Of a stretch of DNA of 64,000 nucleotides, positions 24,667-33,293 are shown one piece after another (the stretch's first letter is position 1; every line of letters starts with the position of its first letter). A program made the position numbers and the translations under genes. The notes beneath the pieces are model-generated. The model saw nothing but the letters and a program-made list of their open reading frames with translations, was not told the origin of the DNA and searched no databases. This DNA comes from Roseibium sp. (GTDB taxonomy: Bacteria > Pseudomonadota > Alphaproteobacteria > Rhizobiales > Stappiaceae), in NCBI GenBank assembly GCA_017643925.1, contig JAEPML010000003.1, forward strand, positions 450,138-514,137, in the 5' to 3' direction.

Positions 24667-27558
24667 TCACTGTGCTGCGGAAATGAGTGCCTGGGAGGTT
24701 CCGAATACCAGTTCCTCGGCATTCTTTTGCGGCATCGGGCGGCCGAGGAAGTAGCCCTGGGCATCCGTGCAGCCGATTTCGGTCAGCATGTCGAGCAACT
24801 CTCGCGTTTCAACACCTTCGGCCGTCGTCGTCATGTTGAGATTTCTGGCCAGTTCAATGACAGCTTTCACGATCGAAATGGAATCGCTGGAATAGGACAT
24901 CGATCGCACGAACGACTGGTCGATCTTGATCTTGTCAAAAGGGAAACGCCGCAGATAGCTCAAGGAAGAATACCCCGTGCCGAAGTCGTCCATCGACACC
25001 TTGACACCGAGCGACTTTGCCTGATGCAACGCTTCAAGAACGTCTTCCGAATCTGTCAGCAACACGCTTTCGGTCACCTCGAGCTCAAGCCGGTCTGCCC
25101 TGAGGCCCGATTTGACCAGTGCATTGATCAAGACAGGGCCGAAGGCGTGGCCGCGCAGCTGACGCGGGGAAAGGTTGACCGCGATCATGAGATGATCCGG
25201 CCATGCAGCTGCGATCCTGCAGGCTTCCTTGAGCACCCATTCGCCCAGCTGGATGATCAGACCCGTATCTTCCGCGAGCGGAATGAACTCACCTGGAGAA
25301 ACCATGCCGCGCGTCGGATGATTCCAGCGAACGAGTGCCTCGAAGCCCGAGATCATCTGGTCTTCAAGTTTGTACTGCGGCTGGAAATGCAACTCCAGCT
25401 CGCCGTTTGACACCGCGTTGCGCAAATCCGTGATCAGCTCGCGGCGATCATTCACCGCTGTTCCCATGTCCGCTTCGAAGAACTTGTATGTGCTGCGCCC
25501 GTCTTCCTTTGCCCGGTAGAGGGCCAGATCGGCCTGCTTGAAGAGTTCGTCCCCCTCCGTGCCGTCCCCTTTCGCAACCGAGATCCCAATGCTCACCCCG
25601 ATGACAATTTCATGGTCCGCAATCTGGAACGGCTGAGACAATTGCCAGATAACCGACTGCGCCAGCTCTTCGACTGCATCCATGTTCACAGGCAGATCGG
25701 TCAGGATCGCAAATTCGTCACCACCGAGACGGACGACAAGTTCATTGCCATCGCTTTGGGCTGTCAGGCGCTCCGCGACCTGGCGCAGCAACTCGTCTCC
25801 AATCGGGTGGCCCAGTGAATCGTTGACGGTCTTGAACTCGTCCAGATCCAAGCAAAGGGTTGCGAACTCGCCACCTTCCTCACGCTGTCTTTGAAGGAGC
25901 GCTTCCATCTGGTCCCGGAACTCGATCCTGTTGGGAAGTTGGGTCAGGATGTCATGACGGGCGAGGAAAGCCAGCCTGTCGCGGGCTTCCTGGCGTTCCG
26001 TGATGTCTTCGGAGATCGCGACCCAGCCTCCGTCGGCCAAGGGTTGGCGCGTGGTCAGGACGATACGCCCAGCAGGGGTTTTGACCATCTCGGTGCTGTG
26101 CGATCCGGACGAAAATCTTGGATGAAGAATGCGGAAATCATTCGCATCGATGTCTCCCGATTCCACGACTTCCACGTTCAGGAGCGCTTCAATTTCCCCG
26201 GTCGACATGCCGGCCGTCAACTGGCCCTTGTCCAGATCAAACAGTTCCTCGTAGCGACGGTTCGACACGATCAGTTTTCCATGCGCATCGAACATGCACA
26301 GGCCGTGCGACATGTTGTTGAGCGCCGCATCGAACAGGATATTCTGCTCGCGGAGCTGCGTCTCCTGCGTTTTGAGGATCGTGTTCTTCTGATGGACACG
26401 TACCCGCAACGCGTCGCGTTCCTTGACCGACCTTTGCAGCGAAACAACCGAACGCGCGATGTCCCCGACTTCGTCGCTGCGATCCGTTCCGACCACTTTG
26501 CTCTCGTAGTCACCTTCTGCAATGCCCGAAAGGACGCCGGTTATATCCGTAAGGGGACGCGTAATCTGCCGGGAGAGCAGAAAAGCCACGAGAGCGAAAG
26601 CAACCAGCGCCATCAGACCGAATACAAACAATCCCTGCAGCAGCTTGGCCTCTTCTTCGCTGCCGATCTTGGTCAATTCGAGCTGTGTCTCCGTCAACGC
26701 TTCAATCGGCAGCGCTGCACAAACGGTGATCAGCGACAACGGTTCGCCGCATTCGATGAACCTTTCTCCATCGGCGGTGATGTTGCTGGCCGTCGAGGGG
26801 CGGAGCAAATCGCTGTAGCCGCCGCTGAAATTGGCCCTGGAGACAATCTGCTCTCCATGAACAATGGCCAGCTGAAAATCGTCAATCCTGGCAAGGTCAA
26901 CCAGCATCGGCTCCTGTGGGCGCAGCCAGCGCTGTGCCAGAAGTCCACCGACAACATATCCGAATTCGTCGAATACCGGGGTGAAGATGACCTGAGAAAT
27001 CGCGTTGGACAGCGTTCCTGGCACGAAGATCCCGGTTTCCTCGAGAGGATACACCTTCGAAAACGTCAGCTTTTCGCCAGGATAGCTATCGTTGAGTGAC
27101 GCTTCTATGTCCGCGTAAAATCCGAATTTCTCGATTGAAGCACCCAGCGTGACGAGGTCCGCATTGTAGGAGGACGCGCCGATGACACGTGCCGATTCAT
27201 CAAGTACCACAATGGCATCCACGTCCGCTTCCGATGCTGCTGGTCCCAGCAACTCGGACATGGCAACGTTGTTGCGCGATTCCAGCGCACTGAGCGTATC
27301 CGAACGCTCCGCTATGGCATTTACTCGTCTCAACCTGTCCTCAAAGAGGAATTCGAGACGCCTGCCCGCGAGATTGACATCGGCCGTGAGTGTTTCCAGC
27401 AATCTGGATTTTGACAGCTTCAGAAGCTCTGCTTCCTGCCGCGTCATGCTGACATCAAGCTGATAGGCGACGATCCCGATCAATCCGGCAAACGCGCATA
27501 GCGCTGTGAAAACAGCGCCATACGTGTATCTCCAGAAAAGAGAGGATTGCCGGACCAT
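24667..27558 (-). CDS. Membrane GGDEF-EAL cyclic-di-GMP protein with periplasmic sensor, HAMP and PAS
   Basis: 963 residues. TM1 about 12-32, periplasmic sensor about 33-305 (CHASE-like), TM2 about 307-329, HAMP about 330-383, PAS about 405-525, GGDEF domain with intact GGDEF at 612-616, and EAL domain with EAL at 740-742 followed by RWNHP; NLSPRQL, DDFGTGYSSL and GVET motifs of active phosphodiesterases are present. No RxxD inhibitory site is seen five residues before GGDEF (ELVV instead). Both activities may therefore be possible; net direction unknown. It follows a PstS-like periplasmic protein gene by 15 bp, which may be its ligand-sensing partner. Confidence 0.93.
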   Translation of the reverse strand: MVRQSSLFWRYTYGAVFTALCAFAGLIGIVAYQLDVSMTRQEAELLKLSKSRLLETLTADVNLAGRRLEFLFEDRLRRVNAIAERSDTLSALESRNNVAMSELLGPAASEADVDAIVVLDESARVIGASSYNADLVTLGASIEKFGFYADIEASLNDSYPGEKLTFSKVYPLEETGIFVPGTLSNAISQVIFTPVFDEFGYVVGGLLAQRWLRPQEPMLVDLARIDDFQLAIVHGEQIVSRANFSGGYSDLLRPSTASNITADGERFIECGEPLSLITVCAALPIEALTETQLELTKIGSEEEAKLLQGLFVFGLMALVAFALVAFLLSRQITRPLTDITGVLSGIAEGDYESKVVGTDRSDEVGDIARSVVSLQRSVKERDALRVRVHQKNTILKTQETQLREQNILFDAALNNMSHGLCMFDAHGKLIVSNRRYEELFDLDKGQLTAGMSTGEIEALLNVEVVESGDIDANDFRILHPRFSSGSHSTEMVKTPAGRIVLTTRQPLADGGWVAISEDITERQEARDRLAFLARHDILTQLPNRIEFRDQMEALLQRQREEGGEFATLCLDLDEFKTVNDSLGHPIGDELLRQVAERLTAQSDGNELVVRLGGDEFAILTDLPVNMDAVEELAQSVIWQLSQPFQIADHEIVIGVSIGISVAKGDGTEGDELFKQADLALYRAKEDGRSTYKFFEADMGTAVNDRRELITDLRNAVSNGELELHFQPQYKLEDQMISGFEALVRWNHPTRGMVSPGEFIPLAEDTGLIIQLGEWVLKEACRIAAAWPDHLMIAVNLSPRQLRGHAFGPVLINALVKSGLRADRLELEVTESVLLTDSEDVLEALHQAKSLGVKVSMDDFGTGYSSLSYLRRFPFDKIKIDQSFVRSMSYSSDSISIVKAVIELARNLNMTTTAEGVETRELLDMLTEIGCTDAQGYFLGRPMPQKNAEELVFGTSQALISAAQ

Positions 27559-27573
27559 AATCTTATTGCCGCG

Positions 27574-28377
27574 TCAGTTCTTCAGGGGCACGCCACCAAA
27601 ATCTTCCATCAGTTCATGGGCCTGATCCGATTGGCTGTAGTCGATGAAGGTCTTCATCTGATCATCCATCGTGCCGTCCTTGTAGATCAGGGCAAGGGTA
27701 ACTGCGCTCGGATAGCTTTCATCGGTCGGGTGGGCTCCATCGACTTTCAGAACAGACAATCCGTCCTCCAGCAGCCTCGAATAGGGCCCGAAGGCAATTG
27801 CGCCCTTGACGTCACGCGCCGTCGAAATCGCTTCCTGAGTGGTTACCGCGGTCTTTGAACGGGGCGACATCTGCAGCTCTTTCCAACCCGGCATGCTATT
27901 GCGCAGCACCTGCAAGGTGCTGTCGGCGTCTTCGCGCCGGACCAGCTTGACCCGCAGATCGGCGCCACCCAGTTCAGACCAGTTGCTGATGTCCCCTGAA
28001 TAAAGACGCACAAGGTCGTCGCTGGAGATCGTTTCAACGCCGGTCGAAGGATGTGTGAAAACCGCGCTCGGAATTTTTGCGATCGGCAAATAGACGAGAC
28101 CGTACTCAACCTCACTATCCTTTAGCGGACGCGCAACACGTCCCAGCCGCTCGCTGCCCGAACTGACCGCAGCAATGCCGCCACCTGATCCGATGCTCGG
28201 CGGGATCGACAGCTTGATTTCTGGGTGCTGCTCGGCGAAACCCTCACCAATCTTGCGAAGCATCTCAAGACCGTCACCGGTTCCGACCACGCTGAGCTCC
28301 GTCTGGGCGGTTGCCGTATGTGCGAATGAAAGAACTGCGCAAAAAGACAACGCTTGTACTAGGGCCAAAATCCGCAT
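27574..28377 (-). CDS. PstS-like periplasmic substrate-binding protein
   Basis: 267 residues with a signal peptide ending near ATAQ. The sequence (VVGTGDGLEMLRKIGEGFAEQHP, quoted in part; PPSIGSGGGIAAVSSG; IAFGPYS) belongs to the phosphate-binding PBP-like-2 superfamily. No pst transport genes adjoin; instead, a GGDEF-EAL protein gene follows after 15 bp on the same strand. The two probably form one operon in which this protein presents a ligand state to the membrane receptor (inference). Ligand could be phosphate or another small anion. Confidence 0.83.
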   Translation of the reverse strand: MRILALVQALSFCAVLSFAHTATAQTELSVVGTGDGLEMLRKIGEGFAEQHPEIKLSIPPSIGSGGGIAAVSSGSERLGRVARPLKDSEVEYGLVYLPIAKIPSAVFTHPSTGVETISSDDLVRLYSGDISNWSELGGADLRVKLVRREDADSTLQVLRNSMPGWKELQMSPRSKTAVTTQEAISTARDVKGAIAFGPYSRLLEDGLSVLKVDGAHPTDESYPSAVTLALIYKDGTMDDQMKTFIDYSQSDQAHELMEDFGGVPLKN

Positions 28378-28889
28378 CTAAATCACCAAATGTTTGAGAT
28401 ATATACGGAATAACCTGCGCAAGTTAATCAAAAGCTAAAATACTGAAAGAAATTACGATAAACATGTATTGATTTGTTGGACATCAAATATTCTTCCAAA
28501 ATCGGCAAAATAACAATCCATCTCACACTTGAAAAAAATGCCTAGTCCGGAAAATAATGCCTAGAGTTACTTTCAAGTCCTTGCAATATGCAATGCTGCC
28601 TAAATACATAGCTACACAACCTGAGCTCAATCAAAAATTGAACCGCCTAAATACTTTCAATCTTACAGTATTTAGAAAAATCAAAAACGCTCAACCGGGA
28701 GATTGAGGTAAAGCACCAGATTTGTTGAATCATTTTCTCAACATGTATCGGGAACTGGTCTCGCACCAAATTCGACATTGATTTCGAGTTTGACTTGCAC
28801 CTGCCGGAAATTGCTGCAATTCGACGTCTGAAAAGGCTCAAAACACTTTCTGGATGAAATTCTATATTTGGCTCGCCTACAGGGTGCGC
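28378..28889. other. AT-rich intergenic stretch between two minus-strand units
   Basis: 512 bp without a credible gene. From about 28390 to 28850 it is far richer in A and T than the neighbours, with many short A- and T-runs. Its right side must terminate the lacI-type gene and its left part holds the promoter of the PstS-like/GGDEF-EAL operon, but no clear terminator hairpin or promoter pair was found. A past insertion or an untranslated RNA cannot be excluded. Confidence 0.5.
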
Positions 28890-29918
28890 TCAACGCCTTG
28901 GCGCTGCGCTGCTTTGCCGAACCACGAGTTCGACATCCACCAGAACCGGGGCTTTTTCATTTCCGGCACCCGGCCCTGCTTCGAGACATTCCATCAGGAG
29001 CGACGCCGCATTCGCGCCAAGCCCGTGGCGGTCCTGACGGATTGTTGTCAGTGCCGGCACATAAAACTCCGACAGTTCGATATCGTCGAAGCCCACAACC
29101 GAAATATCTTCGGGAACACGCAACCCCCTGGCCGTCAAAGTCGAAATGAGGCCAAAGGCAACCTGATCGGAGGCGCAAAAGACAGCGGATGGCCGGTCTT
29201 CCATTTCGACGATGCGTTCAGCGGCGGCCCGGCCCGACTCAAGTGAGAAATCTCCCCGAATGATCCAATCGTCCCTGACTGGCAAATCCAGCCTGGCCCT
29301 TTCTTCCAGCATCCCCTGCCGCCTGACATGGGTCAGAACATTGTCTTGCGGTCCTGTTACATGCGCAATCTTCCGGTGACCGAGTTCATAAAGGTGCCGG
29401 ACAGCCAGACGGGCCCCCTGCAGATTGTCGCTGCGCACGGACGGCAGGTTGGAATCATGCACCCATTCACAGGCGAACACGATCTGGTCGGCCACGCCGT
29501 TGGCCTCGAACTGTTTCAGATCTTCGGCCGAGAGCGTTCCATCCAGGCAGATCATTCCGTCGACCTGCGCATCGAGGAAGTAGTCGACGGGCAATTTGCC
29601 GGCAGTGGCATGGTGTTTGGTGTCCGCAATCAGAACGGAATACCCGTGATCATCGAACCACTCGCTTACCCCGGCGAGGATTTTGGAAAAGAAGGGGTTG
29701 CCGAGATTGGGCACCAGGACAAGAACGGCACCGGCCTGGCGGGTGCGCAGATTCCTGGCGGCCTTGTTGACGCGATATCCGGTCGCGTGAATTGCGGAAA
29801 ATACGGTTTCCCGCGTAGACTCTGTCAGCAGTTCAGGATTGCTGAGTGCGCGGCTGACCGTTGCGGTTGACACGCCTGCCGCCTTTGCAACATCCCGAAT
29901 TCGCACGTTTTTTGCCAT
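28890..29918 (-). CDS. LacI family transcriptional regulator
   Basis: 342 residues: N-terminal helix-turn-helix (VRIRDVAKAAGVSTATVSRAL, quoted in part; residues 5-25), hinge helix (NKAARNLRTRQ) and a periplasmic-binding-protein-like sugar domain. GGGGAGGCGGGAA precedes the ATG. It is divergent from the sugar ABC operon, and the shared region carries two perfect copies of TGTAATCGATTACA, a normal LacI-type operator, so it most likely represses that operon until a sugar (perhaps a xylose-derived one) binds. Confidence 0.93.
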   Translation of the reverse strand: MAKNVRIRDVAKAAGVSTATVSRALSNPELLTESTRETVFSAIHATGYRVNKAARNLRTRQAGAVLVLVPNLGNPFFSKILAGVSEWFDDHGYSVLIADTKHHATAGKLPVDYFLDAQVDGMICLDGTLSAEDLKQFEANGVADQIVFACEWVHDSNLPSVRSDNLQGARLAVRHLYELGHRKIAHVTGPQDNVLTHVRRQGMLEERARLDLPVRDDWIIRGDFSLESGRAAAERIVEMEDRPSAVFCASDQVAFGLISTLTARGLRVPEDISVVGFDDIELSEFYVPALTTIRQDRHGLGANAASLLMECLEAGPGAGNEKAPVLVDVELVVRQSSAAPRR

Positions 29919-29964
29919 TTCCCGCCTCCCCGGAACGATTTTTTTCGTTCCCGAATTTTCCGGG

Positions 29965-29993
29965 TTGACTCGAAGCCGTTTCCCGAGAATTAT
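29965..29993 (+). promoter_or_regulatory. Candidate sigma-70 promoter of the sugar ABC operon
   Basis: TTGACT at 29965-29970 and AATTAT at 29988-29993, 17 bp apart. The first LacI operator begins 3 bp after the -10 hexamer, so repressor binding would cover the start of transcription. The -10 match is only moderate. Confidence 0.45.
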
Positions 29994-29996
29994 TGA

Positions 29997-30010
29997 TGTA
30001 ATCGATTACA
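29997..30010. promoter_or_regulatory. LacI-type operator 1
   Basis: TGTAATCGATTACA, a perfect 14-bp palindrome with a central CG, as in LacI/GalR-family operators. The identical second copy is centred 35 bp downstream. Located just after the candidate -10 element. Confidence 0.8.
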
Positions 30011-30031
30011 TACCTTTTTTCGTTTTTCAAG

Positions 30032-30045
30032 TGTAATCGATTACA
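30032..30045. promoter_or_regulatory. LacI-type operator 2
   Basis: Second perfect copy of TGTAATCGATTACA, 61 bp before the binding-protein start. Two copies with centres 35 bp apart (over three helical turns) would allow two dimers to bind on nearly the same face of the DNA. Confidence 0.8.
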
Positions 30046-30106
30046 AATGCGGTGGAGGCCGCATCCAGTTGATACTCGAACGAAATGCGTTCGATGGGAG
30101 GAAATG

Positions 30107-31339
30107 ATGAAAGCACTACGCGCAGTCTTTGCCGCAACCACTGCACTCTGTGCAGCCACTGCTGCAAACGCAACTGATCTGGAAGTGACCCATTGGTGGA
30201 CGTCCGGCGGTGAAGCCGCAGCGGTTGCCGAGTTTGCAAAGGCGTTTGACGCGACCGGCCACAAATGGGTCGATGGCGCGATCGCAGGTTCCGGCGGCAC
30301 GGCTCGCCCGATCATGATCAGCCGCATCACCGGTGGTGACCCGATGGGCGCTACGCAGTTCAACCACGGCCGTCAGGCTGAAGAGCTCGTTGAAGCGGGC
30401 CTGATGCGTGACCTGACCGATATTGCCAAGGAAGGCAACTGGGCCGAGCTCGTTCGCCCGGCCAGCCTCCTGGACAGCTGCACACTGGACGGCAAGATCT
30501 ACTGCGTGCCGGTCAACATCCACTCCCCGCAGTGGCTGTGGCTGAACAACTCGGTTTATGAAGACGCAGGCATCCCGGTTCCGAGCAACTGGGACGAGTT
30601 CGTTGCTGCAGCTCCGAAACTTCAGGAAAAGGGCATTGTTCCGCTCGCCATGGGCCAGCAGCCCTGGCAGACAACCCTGGCCTTCCAGGTTCTGATGGTC
30701 GCCCTGACCGGGACAGACGTCTTCATGAAAGTCTTCGACCAGAAAGACGGCGAACTTGCCGCCGGTCCTGAAGTTGCAAAGGTTTTCGCAGCTGCTGACG
30801 CTGCCCGCCAGATGGCCAAGGACTCCAACGTTCAGGCCTGGAACGACGCCACGAACATGGTCATCACCGGCAAGGCCGGCGGTCAGATCATGGGTGACTG
30901 GGCCCAGGGTGAATTCCAGGTGGCCGGACAGGTTGCCGGCAAGGACTACACCTGCCTTCCGGGGCTCGGCGTGAACGAAATCATCCAGACCGGTGGTGAC
31001 GCGTTCTACTTCCCGGCCGTTGACGATGCCGACATCACTGCAGCACAGGGCGAACTGGCCAAAGTCATGATCTCGCCGGAGACCCAGGTTGCATTCAACC
31101 TGAAAAAAGGCTCCCTGCCGGTTCGTGGTGACGTTGATCTGGCTGCCGCCAACGACTGCATGCGCAAGGGTCTCGACATTCTTGCCAAGGGCAACATCAT
31201 CCCGGGCACCGACCAGCTGATGTCCGCGGACAGCAACCAGCAGGTCAACGACCTGTTCGTCGAGTTCTTCAACAACCCGTCCATGACGGCTGAAGACGCT
31301 CAGGCCCTGTTCGCCTCCATCATCGGCAACGCCGACTGA
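30107..31339 (+). CDS. Sugar ABC transporter substrate-binding protein (MalE/extracellular family 1)
   Basis: 410 residues with a signal peptide (MKALRAVFAATTALCAATAANA). Mature start [19 protein letters not shown] is typical of family-1 sugar-binding proteins. Two adjacent ATGs (30104, 30107) follow GGAGG; the second has the better spacing (5 bp). Forms the first gene of the LacI-controlled operon; a strong hairpin at 31398-31424 separates it from the permease genes. Linked GH43 xylosidase and isomerases suggest xylo-oligosaccharides or another pentose oligomer. A related protein starts at 63685. Confidence 0.92.
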   Translation: MKALRAVFAATTALCAATAANATDLEVTHWWTSGGEAAAVAEFAKAFDATGHKWVDGAIAGSGGTARPIMISRITGGDPMGATQFNHGRQAEELVEAGLMRDLTDIAKEGNWAELVRPASLLDSCTLDGKIYCVPVNIHSPQWLWLNNSVYEDAGIPVPSNWDEFVAAAPKLQEKGIVPLAMGQQPWQTTLAFQVLMVALTGTDVFMKVFDQKDGELAAGPEVAKVFAAADAARQMAKDSNVQAWNDATNMVITGKAGGQIMGDWAQGEFQVAGQVAGKDYTCLPGLGVNEIIQTGGDAFYFPAVDDADITAAQGELAKVMISPETQVAFNLKKGSLPVRGDVDLAAANDCMRKGLDILAKGNIIPGTDQLMSADSNQQVNDLFVEFFNNPSMTAEDAQALFASIIGNAD

Positions 31340-31397
31340 TACCGGACCATGATCCGTCGTCCTGACGCTTAGGGGGCAAATGGACGGCGGCCTCCAG

Positions 31398-31424
31398 CCC
31401 TGCGCGCATCTGATGCGCGCAGGG
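31398..31424 (+). repeat. Intra-operon hairpin between binding protein and permease
   Basis: A perfect 12-bp inverted repeat (CCCTGCGCGCAT / ATGCGCGCAGGG) with a 3-nt loop and no T-run after it. In malE-malF-type operons such hairpins protect the binding-protein mRNA end and lower permease expression; this role is inference. Confidence 0.7.
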
Positions 31425-31474
31425 AACTCTTATGACAAACTCCTCACAGCACACCCATCGCAAGGACAAGAGGC

Positions 31475-32368
31475 ATGGCGGCAGCAAGGGCGCCCGCAAG
31501 GTGGCACAAGAATATAAGTGCCAAGATAGCGGCAATACCGATGATCACGACAGCGCTGGTCGTCTTTATCGGAGGAACTGCCTGGACAGTTCTTTATTCC
31601 TTCACCAGCTCCAAACTGCTCCCGAAGGAGAAATTCGTTGGACTGGCACAGTACGACCGTCTTTGGAGCAGCAGTAAGTGGCTGATCTCTATTGAAAACC
31701 TTGCGATCTACGGCTTCTTTTCGCTGATTTTCTCGCTGCTGATCGGCTTTGTCCTGGCTGCGCTCCTGGATCAGAAGATCCGTTTCGAGGACACGTTCCG
31801 GACGATCCTTCTTTACCCGTTTGCGCTCAGCTTCATTGTGACCGGTCTTGCCTGGCAGTGGATCCTGAACCCGGATTTCGGCATTCAGCATGTCGTCCGG
31901 AGCATGGGGTTCGAGAACTTTGACTTCGACCCGCTCTACAACCCGGACATCGTCATCTACGGCATTCTCATTGCCGGTCTCTGGCAGGGAACAGGCCTGA
32001 TCATGTGCCTCATGCTTGCAGGGCTTCGCGGCATTGACGAAGACATCTGGAAGGCTGCCAAGATCGACGGCATCCCGATGTGGAAGACCTATATCTTCAT
32101 CGTCATCCCGATGATGCGTGGCATCTTCATCACCGCCATCGTGCTAATCGCGTCCGGGATCATCAAGGTCTACGACCTGGTGGTGGCCCAGACCGGAGGC
32201 GGACCCGGCATCGCATCCGAAGTGCCCGCCAAATACGTCTACGATTCCATGTTCCTGTCACAGAATCTCGGCCAGGGTTTCGCGGCATCGACAATGATGC
32301 TGGTAACCGTTGCAATCATCGTAGTGCCATGGGCCTACCTCGAATTCGGAGGCAAGCGCCGTGGATAA
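31475..32368 (+). CDS. Sugar ABC transporter permease (MalF family)
   Basis: 297 residues, about six helices. The EAA loop that contacts the ATPase is visible as DIWKAAKIDGIPMWKTYIF ... P. AAGGACAAGAGG lies just upstream of the ATG at 31475. The stop overlaps the next permease by 8 bp. Second gene of the LacI-regulated operon. Confidence 0.92.
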   Translation: MAAARAPARWHKNISAKIAAIPMITTALVVFIGGTAWTVLYSFTSSKLLPKEKFVGLAQYDRLWSSSKWLISIENLAIYGFFSLIFSLLIGFVLAALLDQKIRFEDTFRTILLYPFALSFIVTGLAWQWILNPDFGIQHVVRSMGFENFDFDPLYNPDIVIYGILIAGLWQGTGLIMCLMLAGLRGIDEDIWKAAKIDGIPMWKTYIFIVIPMMRGIFITAIVLIASGIIKVYDLVVAQTGGGPGIASEVPAKYVYDSMFLSQNLGQGFAASTMMLVTVAIIVVPWAYLEFGGKRRG

Positions 32369-33284
32369 CGTCAACCAGAACGCATCGGCCGTCAGCACGG
32401 AAATGGTGGGCCCGCGCGGGCAGAAACCGACCAAGGTCTTTTCCCGCCGCAACATCATGATCTACGGCACCCTGATCGTCATCTCGCTCTACTATTTGCT
32501 GCCGCTTTACGTGATGGTGGTCACCTCGCTGAAAGGCATGCCCGAGATCCGCCTCGGGAACATCTTCTCCCCGCCGGTCGAGATCACCTTTCAGCCCTGG
32601 GTCAAGGCCTGGGCGGAAGCCTGTACCGGGTTGAACTGTGACGGCCTGAGCCGCGGGTTCTTCAATTCCGTACGCATTCTCGTTCCGTCGGTGATCCTGT
32701 CGATCATCATTGCATCGATCAATGGCTACGCGCTGGCAAACTGGAGATTCAAGGGAGCGGAGACCTTCTTCACCATCCTCATTGTCGGCGCCTTCATTCC
32801 CTACCAGGTGATGATTTATCCGATCGTGATCCTTCTGCGCGAAGTTGGTCTCTATGGCAGCCTGACCGGTCTCGTGATCGTCCACACGATCTTCGGAATG
32901 CCGATCCTGACGCTGTTGTTCCGCAACTATTTCGCGTCGATCCCGCAAGAGCTGTTCAAGGCGGCGCGCGTCGACGGGGCCGGCTTCTGGGGAATCTATT
33001 TCCGCATCATGATCCCGATGAGTCTGCCGATCTTCGTGGTGGCCATGATCCTGCAGGTAACAGGTATCTGGAACGACTTCCTGTTCGGCGTGATCTACAC
33101 CAAGCCGGATCTCTATCCGATGACGGTGCAGCTCAACAACATCGTCAACTCGACACAAGGGGTGAAGGAATACAACGTCAACATGGCGGCCACGATCCTG
33201 ACGGGTCTCGTGCCCCTGCTTGTCTACTTCATCTCCGGAAAACTCTTTGTTCGCGGCATCGCCGCCGGTGCTGTGAAAGGCTGA
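32361..33284 (+). CDS. Sugar ABC transporter permease (MalG family)
   Basis: 307 residues, about six helices after a polar N-terminal tail. EAA loop FKAARVDGAGFWGIYFRIM; C-terminal LFVRGIAAGAVKG is typical of the MalG branch. An insert with two Cys in the first periplasmic loop (EACTGLNCDGLSRGF) is seen, as in several glucose/pentose-type permeases. Pairs with the preceding MalF-like permease. Confidence 0.92.
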   Translation: MDNVNQNASAVSTEMVGPRGQKPTKVFSRRNIMIYGTLIVISLYYLLPLYVMVVTSLKGMPEIRLGNIFSPPVEITFQPWVKAWAEACTGLNCDGLSRGFFNSVRILVPSVILSIIIASINGYALANWRFKGAETFFTILIVGAFIPYQVMIYPIVILLREVGLYGSLTGLVIVHTIFGMPILTLLFRNYFASIPQELFKAARVDGAGFWGIYFRIMIPMSLPIFVVAMILQVTGIWNDFLFGVIYTKPDLYPMTVQLNNIVNSTQGVKEYNVNMAATILTGLVPLLVYFISGKLFVRGIAAGAVKG

Positions 33285-33293
33285 AGAAAAACC

